A stretch of 64,000 bases of DNA. It comes from Pyropia yezoensis (lineage: Eukaryota > Rhodophyta > Bangiophyceae > Bangiales > Bangiaceae). The notes beneath the pieces are model-generated. The model did no database searches. It saw only the letters and a list, made by a program, of their open reading frames with translations, and was not told the DNA's origin. This document shows, in pieces, positions 11,760 to 21,663 of the stretch (position 1 is its first letter; every line of letters starts with the position of its first letter). Position numbers and translations under genes: made by a program. Location of the stretch: NCBI GenBank assembly GCA_009829735.1, contig CM020618.1, forward strand, positions 17,903,346 to 17,967,345, given 5' to 3'.

Positions 11760-13254
11760 ATGCCGCGCACGCGGGCGCTTCCGGGCCATCCCAGGAGCGC
11801 ACGCTCTCGAGCTGTGGCAGCGCCCGTGAGTTGCGGGAGGGGGCGTGCCATGCGCTCCATCCATGCGGGCATGGCAGCGGTTGTCATGAGTGTGCGTGCG
11901 TCTTTTCAGCGTGAGCACCGCAACCGCGGTGCGATTCTGCGCGATCGCCCCGCCGAGCGCACGGCGGAAGCGACTGGGCTGAGTATGCGTTCTATCACCC
12001 GCTTGGGGGACGATGCGCACCGCGAGGGACTGCCGCCTGATGGCACCCCCGAGCGGCGGGACGTCCCCAAGCGGGTCCCGGCCGAGGAGCTCGTGCGCGT
12101 GCGTGAGGCCGTTGACGCGCGGTACCACGCCCGCACTCTCCCCACGCTCTACGGCACCCTTCTGAACCTCTCCCCCCCCGCTGGAGGCACGGATGGCCAC
12201 GAGGGCGCAGATGGCGAGGCTGACGGAGGTGGTGTCGAGAATGGAGGGACGAGTGGTGGTGCGCCCCTCCCGGCGGGGTCGCCTACCGGTGAGGTTGGAG
12301 GGAGCGCTGGGGGGGAGCTCGCGGGGCAGTGAACTGTCAGCGCTGAGCCCCCTGTGACCGCTAGCCGGTCGGGTTACGTGTGGACACGTGCGACTCTTCA
12401 CCGCGCGATGCAAGACATCGGGTTTTCCTTTAGCAAGGGCCCCAACCATTATGATGTTGCACTTGAGAAGCCTTCCGTTCGCCAGCAGCGAAACAACTTC
12501 ATCGACACCATTCGAAAGTACCGCGAGACGGGGCGGACGATCTACTACACGGACGAGACATGGCTGAACAAGATCATGACTACCTACCGGTCATGGAACG
12601 ATGGAAACCTGCGGTCGAGATTGAACGTACCGTCGGGGAAGGGCGGTAGGATCATCGTGGCTCACGTCGGGTCGCGGTCTACGGGGCTTGTGGACAGTAC
12701 GGCCTGGGTGTTCATCGGGAAGAAGAACTCCGGTGACTACCACTCCGAAATGACTTTGAAGTCTTGGCTACAATGGCTGGAGGAGACGGTCCTTGACAAG
12801 ATACGGGGAGGGGTTCTGGCAATTGATCGCGCGCCTTATCATCTGGTGCGGAATGAGGCTACCCTTCCGGTTAGCAGCAAGGCTCGTAAGGCGGAGATAG
12901 CAGATTGTCTAGAGCGACACGGCAAGGTTCCATCGGAGTGGGGCGCGGACTGGCGGCAAACCAAGACTCGAGTGCAGCTGAAAAAGCACGCCGACGACAA
13001 CCGTCCCGCTCCTCGGTACCTGGTTCAATACCTGGCTGCCCGGTTTAACGTGGCCATCCTTATTTCGCCCGTGGCCCATCCGGAGCTGAATCCCATCGAG
13101 ATGGTATGGGGCACAACCAAAATGGCGCTGAAAGGACGAATAAGAGCTTCTCTCTCGTGACCCTGAGGGCGCTGGCCGAGGTGGGGTTTGCCAAGATTAC
13201 GGCCGAGGTGTGGCAGCGATACGAGGACCACGCTATTAAGGTGGAGGGCTACTA
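11760..13254 (+). pseudogene. IS630-Tc1-mariner superfamily transposase, frameshifted
   Basis: An N-terminal part (11760-12332) contains a helix-turn-helix-like segment (RDRPAERTAEATGLSMRSIT) and a Gly/Pro-rich linker. The catalytic part (12354-13160) has the DDE signature: first Asp in YYTDETW, second Asp in LAIDRAPYH, and Glu in HPELNPIEMVW. The second Asp and the Glu are 90 residues apart, much longer than D34D/E mariners but like the long-spaced IS630-type transposases of animals and algae. A typical C-terminal tail (TLRALAEVGFAKIT ... YEDHAIKVEGY) is present at 13156-13254 in another frame, so a one-base loss near 13141 truncates the protein to end at 13160. The two 5' frames are also offset near 12340, by an intron or a second frameshift. 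Termini were not found. Confidence 0.75.
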
Positions 13255-14441
13255 ACGCAGAATCGAGGACATCAGTGCGGAGGTGGAGGCCGCCTTCTCT
13301 AGAGACCGTGAGGAGGGCGAGGCTGAGGAGGACTCCATCAATGGGGGTAGCGAGGGCGAGGAAGATGGCATAAGCCTGTAGTTTGTGAGAAATGGGTTAC
13401 TGTTTTGTAATTGTAGACTTCTCTTTCTCGGAGTTGGTCTCACGGTAGACATACGGCAGTTCGACGGCTTAGGCAATCGACTGAAGACATCGCTGGAATC
13501 GGATGTGGCTGGCGTGAGCGAGCAAATACTGAGGGCCAGCTAGAGGGATTGTGCATTATTCTCCAATAGCTCAGGTTGCTAAGGACGCAGGTACGGGGCG
13601 GCGGATTGGGCTCGGGGTCGGCGTGGTCACTGTCCCTCGAGGGCCAAGTGAGTAGGCTGAGAAGAAAGGAGAGCGCTGGGAATATCTCGAGTGGGGCTTT
13701 ACAGCGAGCAAGGTGAACCGCCCTTTCAGGCGGAGGCGCCTGGGCTTCGGAGTGGGGGGAGGGGGGGGGGGGGGGGGGGGCGGCGTCGGAGCAAAAAAGC
13801 AACGGCGAGGAGCATCTGCCGGTGCCTGGCGCCGTGGCGTGAGGCGGGAAGGTGGTTGGGAGGGTGGTCGGGGCGGTGGCGGCCGGGCGAGTCTGTCAAA
13901 TGGGGGGGGTGGTAGTATGGTGAGCTGGGACAGCGGGGGGTGTTGGGCGCCTGGCACACGGCGGAACGGGTGTATCTAGGGGTCTGTGGCGGTAGAGGGG
14001 CGTGCCGGGGGGCGGGGAGGGAAGGGGGTGGGCGGCGGCAGGCGGGGGGCCGTTGGGATGGCGCCCGTGGCAGTGGCGGGCAGAGGCGGCGGAGGGGGCG
14101 CAGGCGGCCCAGGGGCGCGCCGGGGGGGTTTGAGGGAAGGGGGGGGGCGGGGACAGACGGGGGGCCGTTGGGGGGGCACCCGTGGCAGTCGGAAGACATG
14201 CGGCGAGGACGCGCGGGTCGCGGTCGAAGGCAGAGAGGGAGGGGCGTGCTGACGAGCGGCGGGTAGTGTGGCGGCAGGATGGGCGGCGGAGGGGGCGGGG
14301 GGCTTGCCAGATTCAAGCATGGGCCGAATGGCCACCGCAACTGGTGACTGATCAACCACCGAGCACGGGACGAGCGACGCTTCAGATCGTGTACAATGTA
14401 GCCTGCGTTCTCGGCGACAAGTTGCAAGGCAGCGTGAGAGA
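13255..14441. other. G-rich intergenic stretch with a 20-base G run
   Basis: Most of this is G-rich simple sequence on the plus strand, including an uninterrupted run of 20 G at 13761-13780 preceded by GGGGGGA. Long frames on either strand encode only Gly/Arg or Pro repeats and are rejected as genes. It separates two unrelated transposase remnants. Confidence 0.6.
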
Positions 14442-16235
14442 TCATGGTTTTCCAGATGACATCGTGCAATTCGATTTTGTCGGCCACGGTATCAAGATAA
14501 ATCGGCCGTACGCTTCCCATGTCTGCTGTGTGACGCTGTCCAGCGAGCTCAGAAGCGTTCTCGCTCGCGTTTTTTTCGTGTAGCAAGTACAGGAGAGCCC
14601 TGCTGAAGGCATATGCGAAGTTTGAAAACCGTCCAGGAACCCGTTCAACGTGCACGGCCATTTTATCATACGCCTTATTGAATGGGATACACCTTTAGTC
14701 GACTTTATCCAGCAGTGCACGATGGAGGCAGGCGTCATAACGCCCCACTCTTCCCGGATGAGACAAGCTGTGTCCAGCAGGTGTGCACTTCCACGACCGG
14801 CGATACCGCAGTTTCTCGCCCACCGCTCGTGCGTTCCCGCCGGCGGGAGCACGGCAGCGATGAAGTCGGCCTGGACTACTGCGTCCGTGGCGTCACTGGC
14901 CGTCTCGTCGGCTACCTCTTGATAAAGGACCCTCGAGGGGCCGTAGCTGCGCACGTCGCTGGCTAGGACGAGCCACGCACGCTCCATCTCAGCGCTAAAG
15001 CCGCGGAGAGAAGCCCCCCGGCCCAAGGGCAGCCGCTGCGCCGTGAGGGCCGGGACGGGAGGGAAGAGGGGTACAGCGGGGGGCGCGGGGGAGGACGGAA
15101 GGGGATTGGCTTGACGGGGGGGGGGTGGGAGAGGGGGTGGATGGGAGAAAGGTGGCTGGGGGGGGGGGGGAGCAAAAGGGATGAGGGGAACTGGCAAGGA
15201 CCGCACGATGATGGCCAGAAACCGGCGCTTGTACCGTCGCTTGCGAGCCGCAATCACGCCGGCATCGATCGGCTGGTACACAGCAGTTGTATTTCGCGGC
15301 AGGAAGATCAACTCCACGTCAGGAGCCGCCAACTCGACATCGTGTGTGGCTGAATTGTCCATAATCAGCACACACTTCTCACCACCGTGGCGTGTCCGCA
15401 CGGCCGGCAGAAATACGTCTTCCCACCACCGCTTGTAAGCATGCCTGATTATCCATGGTTTCTTTTGTGGAACTTATGGCATTGGGCAGGCGTTCCCCTC
15501 CCCCCTGAAGCACAGGGGTACCGCAGCTGTCCAAGTCATCGTCACGGGCGGCTTGTGCGTGGCTGTGGCGTTGGTGCAGAGCACCAGCGTCACGCGGTCC
15601 ATGTCCCGCATTGCCTTCGTGCAACGCGCGCTCGTGCGGTCCCGGCGGGGGATGTAGGAACGGGAGGGCAGGCACCGGTAAAGCAATCCCGTCTCGTCCA
15701 TGTTATATTTGCGATCGGGAGGGTAGCTCTCCAGGCGACGTCTGATGTTCGCGGTGGCGGCAGCGGCGGCAGCGAGGTTGACCGCTCCCGCCTGGTCATG
15801 CATCGCCAGATTGCACATGTTGTGACGCTTCAAAAAGCCGCGCACAAAGCCGTGGCTGGCGGCAACGTCAGTGATGAATAAGGCGGTCGCAATCACGTTT
15901 GCCGCCTCCTGCAGTATCGCCGTGGTGATGGGAATTTGGCGGTGGCCAAGGCAATAGACGGCAATTTATCAATCGTACAGCAGAGTATCCAGCCCGGGCC
16001 ACTTGCTCCCTCGGCTGTTCACTCGTGCCAGAGTGTGGGCGTCATCCTGCATATCGCGATATCGCTGAGCATGGCGCATGATGCCTTTGCCAGTAGATTT
16101 CTTGACCGGCGTGGAGAGCTGTTGCAAGACGACGGCCCATGGCACGTTGGCGTCCCATAGCCGAACAATTTGCTTCTTGACCCCCATTGGTATTTGTTGG
16201 CGGTGCCGAGGCCGCCGCTGCCCAGCAGCCATCAT
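14442..16235 (-). pseudogene. pogo/Tigger (CENP-B-like) transposase with three in-frame stops
   Basis: A single minus-strand frame from 16235 carries, in order, a helix-turn-helix start (VKKQIVRLWDANVPW), a CENP-B-type second HTH (ILQEAANVIATALFITD ... FLKRHN), and the DDE_1 core: first Asp in KYNMDETGLLYR, second in CVLIMDNSATH, third in TTAVYQPIDAGVI. A Pro-rich insert follows, then a tail with TPASIVHCWIKS, the family's usual end. The frame is broken only by stop codons: TGA and TAA side by side near 15966-15971, and TAA near 15474-15476. On both sides of each break the reading frame and family similarity continue. This is a recently disabled copy, or one relying on other copies. Terminal repeats and TA target duplication were not located. 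Confidence 0.8.
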
Positions 16236-16550
16236 GGCTGGCTGTGGCTTCTTGGCCTTCTCGGCGTTGTCGGCTCGCGAAGGATCCGCGTTCCCGGCAG
16301 CTATCAGACCTTCACAAATCGCAGCTGCCGCTCTCGCTGCTACCCTGACCGCATGGGGCTACTCATGCGTCAATACTGGTACGGCCCTCTCAATGGCAGC
16401 CTCGACGGTCGCCGCAATTGCGACGCCTGGGGATGTCAACTGGCGTGCCGGTGGTTGTGTCGTGGTCATTGTGGGGGACGCACAGTGCCAACCGAGGAAG
16501 AAGGCGGGGGGGCCGGGGGCTCATCGGGGTTGGTGGGGGCACAAGCCGTT

Positions 16551-16630
16551 TGTGCGACGACGGTAGGCGCGACGAGGATGGGTGCGACGACGGTGGGCGC
16601 GGCGTGAGTCGGTGCGACGACGGTGGGTGC
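16551..16630 (+). repeat. Tandem repeat, 30-bp unit, 2.7 copies
   Basis: Units begin GGTGCGACGACGGTGGGCGC (first copy TGTGCGACGACGGTAGGCGC) at 16551, 16581 and 16611. The array lies directly upstream, in the minus-strand sense, of the Tigger-like gene start at 16235, with about 300 bases between. Confidence 0.8.
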
Positions 16631-16640
16631 CCTGCGTCAC

Positions 16641-16661
16641 ATGCCAGCCGCTGGCTGGCAT
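16641..16661. repeat. Perfect hairpin, 9-bp arms and 3-base loop
   Basis: ATGCCAGCC, GCT, GGCTGGCAT forms an exact inverted repeat. A second one lies at 16764-16780 (CTATCACC, C, GGTGATAG). Both are in the non-coding stretch to the right of the Tigger-like element and could be part of a terminus. No T-tract follows, so they do not look like pol III or bacterial-type terminators. Confidence 0.6.
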
Positions 16662-16780
16662 ATCGAGCGATAGTAAATTGATCCAGCCAGTAAATCGTTT
16701 CTAATTTCTCATGCGATCGATCGCTGCATCTGGCCCCGACCGTCGGTCGACCTACTTTGGATCCTATCACCCGGTGATAG

Positions 16781-18016
16781 CGAAGGAAGGGAAAAGAATG
16801 GAGTGTGACTGTACTGCCCTACGCTCCGGGGGTGGGCGCCAGTCTCAAAAGCTGGGTTTTCACACACAATATATTGTTTCAACACAAGAGCCCCCATAGA
16901 TCAAACTTTGAGGCCAAGCACAAGAGAGAGGGATTGTCCGCCGTCCGAAGCGCACGTGAGAGAGGACTTAAATCGTACTACGTCACCCGTTAGGCTGCTA
17001 CATGCTTTTTTGAGAAACCGCTTTCAGCACGCACGGCCCGGAAGACACCAAGGAACACTTCCACAAAGTTATAGGTCGCCGTGTGCAACAGACGCTTCAC
17101 CAGGTCGATTTTTCCATCCGCCTAGCTATATAGAATCCACCTTGAGGTTATTCCGCGGAAGGTCATCACGGCGAGCCAGGCGCAGCTGGCTCGCCTCAGC
17201 CGCGCGCTCCTCGAATCAGGGGTGGTGGTGCTGATGGAGCAGCCGACGAAGCCGCTCAACAGCCGCAAGGTGCTGTGCTACGGCGCGTAGGGCGGGCAGA
17301 ATGACTGTTGGGGACAGCTTTGAGGAGGGGGGACGGGGGATGGGTGAGAGGGGACGAAGGTCGAGACGGAGAGCGGTACCAGAGGGCTGGTTGGTCGGGG
17401 GACCACCAGCCGCTGCCGGGGTATACCTTGGTCGGTGGCTGTCTAAACTCATTTGTACACATAACCGCGGACGTGCCAGCGCCTCTTGGAGGGGTGGCGG
17501 GAGAACGGGGGCCTCCTCGCATGCGTGATGCGGGGGGGCGACTGGGGTGTCTGCGGATGAAGAGCGCGAGAATGGACCAAATGGACAGTGAGAGAGGGGG
17601 CGGGTCCGGGGGGGCGGACAGATGGGCGTAGCCCATGTAGCAAGACGGTGACGGGAGGCGACTATTCGACACCTACCCGAGGCCAACATGTTTCGCAAAA
17701 GTCGATACTATGTTTATATTTCATGTCATTTTTTTTACGGTGGTTGATGTCATGAGGTGAAAGTGTTATCCCAAGGATTCTATAGGCTGATGCCCGACGA
17801 CCTTGCTGCGCTGGGGGCCATCCGTTAACAGGTCTGGCCAGGATAGGTCGAGAGCTGGGCACCCGGTCCCCACGTTAACAGAGAGGTCAGAATCTACTGG
17901 CCGGCTGAATTGGGAATCTCGTATGTGCATGGCACCTGAGCCTATCCGTATTGGGTACGCTTGGCCCCCCCCCCGGACTGTCCCAGTGAGTGTTTGGGTG
18001 CTCCCGGAGAAATCGC
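16781..18016. other. Intergenic, nothing recognised apart from a hAT-like motif
   Basis: No frame in this stretch shows a domain. At 17955-17970 the sequence GGTACGCTTGGCC followed by a C run resembles, on the minus strand, the terminal motif of the hAT-like MITE at 46896 (GGGG..GCCAAGCGTAC). A 9-base T run lies near 17728. The rest is unassigned. Confidence 0.35.
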
Positions 18017-18083
18017 GTATCCGTCTGACACCAGTTCTTCACAAGTGACACCAGTTTTTCACAACTTCCGCTTACATTTAAAA
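18017..18083 (+). repeat. Left inverted terminus of the 7.5-kb element
   Basis: It contains two near-identical tandem copies of TGACACCAGTTYTTCACAA (18024 and 18045). The second continues into CGCTTACAT, which is also shared with the right end. Such repeated short motifs near ends often serve as transposase binding sites (inference). Confidence 0.6.
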
Positions 18084-19903
18084 CCCACAGTGTTTACATA
18101 TGAGAAATCCTTCCGAACGGCCGCAGAAGTCGGCGGCAGCCGCATGGCAACTCGTATTGAAATATGATCCCGAGCAAGGGGGTGTACGTGCGTTGCACCG
18201 TTGGGTGCGCCAGCTCACAGGCTCTTCAACGATATAAAGAAGAAAAAAAAATAGAAGCACAGGTGGGCGACTGAAGCCTCACGGGCGGAAAAGCGAGCGC
18301 TCTTGCGGAGGTCAAATTGGCTCTAATTACCGCCCCAGAACGCTCTTCTGACTGATTGTTGGCCCGAACCCGACTGCTTTGCAACGCATTCGCTCGTCCC
18401 ACCTGTGCCCCGCTGCCCTCTTCCTCCTCCTATCCCGGGTTTGAGCTCCTTGGCAGAGTCACCAGAAAAGCAGAACACGTCTGTGGGCCTGTGAGGGCCA
18501 CCAGGACCTCTCTATTCGCTGCAGTGGGCTGACGGTGGCGCAAGCGCTTCTTCCCGCTTTCCCTCACCCTCCTTACCTTACCCCCTGAACCCCCCCGGCT
18601 GTTCTCGATAGGGTGTTGGCGGGAGCCAGCGGGCGCGCCCCACACCGCTGCACAGCAACAGTCTGCCCCACGCTTTCCCCAGCGCGGCCACCCCCCCTCA
18701 CGGACGCGTCGCTGTCAGCGAGGGGCGAGGGACGTGCTATCATCAGGCTCTTTGAAGCGGGAAAACAGCATCTGCTCCCACGTTCGCTCAGACGCAAAGC
18801 GCTACCCGTGGAGCAGGCGAGCATCTCTACCTGCCGCAAGACCCAGCGAGCTCCGTCGCTGTTGGGGGGCAGGGGGGGTGACGCGTAACCACCCCGGAGC
18901 AGGGGGGGCGACACGTGACCACCCCGGAGCAGGGGGGGATGCTTTTTGGAGTTCAGGGGCTGTGATGCCAGACGTCACGATCGCGAAGTGGTCGTGCTGC
19001 TTCAGCTCGCTTGGCTCTCATTGGTCGACGGACGCGAAAAGATGTTCCACGACAACAAATGTGGCGCCTGACGATAGAAACCTCATTGTTATTGGCTCTG
19101 AACACTTTTGAGTTAGCTACACAGCTGTGACCGCCGTCTCGAGATCTGTCGAATGAGCTATGTTCCGTCCGCGACTATCAATTTCCCGCGAATTGAGAGT
19201 CGAATTGTAAGATAGTGCACCTTTTTTTACTTTAGACGCCGTCAAAAAAAGTGCAGGTACTTTAGAAACTCCCCCCCCTACCCCCCCCCCCCCCCTCTTG
19301 CTTGAGCCCTGCAGAAGGGGCGTCTTTCGCTTCCAAAAAGGGGTCCACTTCGCGTGGGAAGGCGCTGCGTTCGTGAACAAGCCCGGCGCCTCTCGCACGT
19401 TTCGTCGCGCACCAGCACTGGGTGCACCGGACGGGACGCACACGAGGTAGCCCAGCTCCACCCCGCCACCTGCGACGGATGGTCGCGCTATCGTGACGGT
19501 TCTGCTGGCATCTCCTGCCATTGAGCCCGGTGCCGCTGCCGCGTGTGCTCTCTCGCGCGCATCCCCTGCCTCTCCGCGTGGACTCACTGCCAGTCACACC
19601 ACAGCACGACGCTCTACTTTTGCATCTCTGTTGGTACCGCCGCTGGTGCCACCACTGCCGTGGCCGCCTGCGACTGTGCGGCCTTCTCCTTTGCGCCCCC
19701 TGCTGGCGTCCCCCTTTTTTACGTGCCCTCCAACGGATCTGCCGTCACTCTCGCCCATCCTGTCGGGGCACCCGGTGTCGCCAAGTCTGGTGCTTACCTT
19801 CTCGGTGTCCCGCCGGCTGACGTCACTGCCTCACTCGTTTTCGTCGCAGGCCATCAATACGTCGAGCCCTCTTTCCTCCCAGCCAATCTTCCCGCTACCT
19901 CGA
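18084..19903. other. 5' non-coding region of the plus-strand element gene
   Basis: It holds a 30-bp tandem repeat (18871-18940), a 20-base C run near 19278-19297, and a pyrimidine-rich stretch just before the ATG at 19904. The frame of the downstream gene stays open back to 19493, and another frame (19543-20139) also has a plausible composition, so an upstream exon cannot be excluded. Nothing recognisable is encoded. Confidence 0.4.
18871..18940 (+). repeat. Tandem repeat, 30-bp unit, 2.3 copies
   Basis: Units AGGGGGGYGACRCGTRACC followed by ACCCCGGAGC start at 18871, 18901 and 18931 (partial). The first two differ at three positions. Confidence 0.85.
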
Positions 19904-21427
19904 ATGGCGTCGCTGTCCGATCCAAGTCGTCCGCGCTCGTCTCCTCTGTTGGCTCTACTTCGTCTGCCGGCGCCCGCAATGGTGTGCCACCTGCCGATGG
20001 CACCACCGGGAACTCCTATGAGAAGCGTGGTTGCCACGGCGGCGCGGAAGTCGGGCGAGGGCACCTCTCCCACAAGCGCGTTGGGCGGTTCCGACTCACC
20101 TGGACCGTCATTGGATGGCCCTCTGCTTACGGCACCTGAGGATGAGGCGTCAGTCGCTGGCGCCCCCCGGCTGGATGAGGGCACCAGTGGCGAGGCGCGG
20201 AGGAGGTCTGTCGTGCCACTCCCCTTCGTGAGAAAGCTGCGAATACACATGGACTCTTGCCCGGGGACGAACAAGTCGCAGTTCTTCTTTGGTGGCTTAG
20301 GTCTCATGCTCTCTGTGGGCCTGCTGGATTGCGCGATGGTTGTCTTCATGGTGGTGGGGCATACCAAGTTTAGCCCGGACCTGGTCGCGCGGCAGATTGC
20401 AGGAAGCTACAACCAGGCGGACGCGTTCAACCACAGGCAGCTCGTGCGTCTCATGACCCCGTACTCTACAGCGGGCTTCTACGGCGATGAGGTTCTGCAC
20501 ACCTGGAAGGCGGGCACCGAGAAGTTGTTCTCCTCCATCAACCACATCATGTCATACCGCGGCTTTCTGCTCCTGGCAGACGACGGCAAGGTCGAGCTGG
20601 GCAGACCAGAAACCCCGGACGTGAACAAGTTTGAGCCATTTGAGGACACTGGCCCGCTGTACAAGGATGCAAAGCTGATGCTGGAATGCGACCGCGCGGC
20701 CTGCAGGAGCCTCAAGGAGGACGTGTTCCCGTCGCTGCGGAAAAAGGAGTATCACGGCGTTGGCAGGGCGGCCGTCACAGACAAGTGCCAGGACTCGGGG
20801 GGTGCTCTGCTGCTGCCCGACTCCGTGCCAGAGTGCAGGAAGGTGCGCCTGTTCACGCGGCGGCATGCGGATGACCGTTACTGGCGGGAGCAGATGAACT
20901 GGATGAAGGACGCGTCCGTTAACGCGGTGAACGTGGCCCTGGCGTCAGTGCGACCGTACCGAGAGCATCCCGAGCTGCACAAGGAGCCGTATGGTGCGGC
21001 CAAGAGTACTGTTGAGATGTACGCCAAGTACGTGCCCCACGAGTACGCACCTGATCGCTTTGAGATTCCCAACCGTGACCGCTTGGCGCGGCCGAGCCCA
21101 GTGCAGCAAACGATCGTGTTGGGTACGGACGCGGCGGCATCCATGCAAGCGATGGTGACCTCGACGCAGGCAAGCAAGAAGGATCGGGGTGGCTCCAGAG
21201 AGGCGACGGCGAAGAAGGTACGATGGTCTGGCCGTGCTCACTCTGAGGCTCTTGCAGGGGCTCTGCTGGGGCCACCGTTCGACGGAAAACTTCCTACGAA
21301 GCTGGCTGGGTGGACGGAGCTGGCAGAAAAGATGCCCAAGCCGCCAGAAGGGGCTGAGTGGGACGTGCAGACCCTTAAGCGCCATGCCAGGATGATGGCG
21401 AAGACGAGGGCGGACATCACTGGGTGA
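19904..21427 (+). CDS. DUF7869-type element protein, C-terminal half
   Basis: The chosen ATG at 19904 gives about 507 residues and follows a pyrimidine-rich leader like those before host genes here; the frame is open back to 19493. After about 110 low-complexity residues comes RKLRIHMDSCPGTNKSQFFF, a hydrophobic stretch, and VVGHTKFSPDLV. This is the DNC-GQNKN ... GHTKF-D pattern of DUF7869 proteins, which occur in transposon-like multigene families in oomycetes, fungi and algae. The rest (to residue 507) is a mixed helical region ending in a basic stretch. The part that normally precedes the MDSC motif in this family is missing; it is found instead on the opposite strand at 21664-23781. It may be one half of an inverted gene or a separate subunit. 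No disruptive stops are seen. Confidence 0.65.
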   Translation: MASLSDPSRPRSSPLLALLRLPAPAMVCHLPMAPPGTPMRSVVATAARKSGEGTSPTSALGGSDSPGPSLDGPLLTAPEDEASVAGAPRLDEGTSGEARRRSVVPLPFVRKLRIHMDSCPGTNKSQFFFGGLGLMLSVGLLDCAMVVFMVVGHTKFSPDLVARQIAGSYNQADAFNHRQLVRLMTPYSTAGFYGDEVLHTWKAGTEKLFSSINHIMSYRGFLLLADDGKVELGRPETPDVNKFEPFEDTGPLYKDAKLMLECDRAACRSLKEDVFPSLRKKEYHGVGRAAVTDKCQDSGGALLLPDSVPECRKVRLFTRRHADDRYWREQMNWMKDASVNAVNVALASVRPYREHPELHKEPYGAAKSTVEMYAKYVPHEYAPDRFEIPNRDRLARPSPVQQTIVLGTDAAASMQAMVTSTQASKKDRGGSREATAKKVRWSGRAHSEALAGALLGPPFDGKLPTKLAGWTELAEKMPKPPEGAEWDVQTLKRHARMMAKTRADITG

Positions 21428-21663
21428 GTGGACAGCGAGCGTCCAATGGATATGAATTGCGCGGGGATGGGATTTATATCTTACGCGCCTCCGGTTCTTT
21501 GCGTCTGCGTCGTGGTGTGCCTCTCTCGACAAGGCAGCAACAAACATGGAAAGCATACACAACATGAAGAGTAAAACAGAAGGGCTCGAGACACATTGAA
21601 CGAGCACGCGCCACTACGAACGTCCCCCGTCACCGCAAGTACCACACACTCAGCAAAGAGGAC
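21428..21663. other. Junction between the two convergent element genes
   Basis: This 236-base stretch separates the 3' ends of the two convergent genes. If the split arose by inversion, one breakpoint should lie here or in the last about 80 bases of the minus-strand gene. No inverted repeat that could have driven an inversion was spotted by eye. Confidence 0.4.

Noticed and set aside
19543..20139. Alternative plus-strand frame of 198 residues before the element gene
   Set aside because: The composition is plausible but no domain is recognisable; it overlaps the frame leading into the DUF7869-type motifs, so it is noted only as a possible upstream exon.
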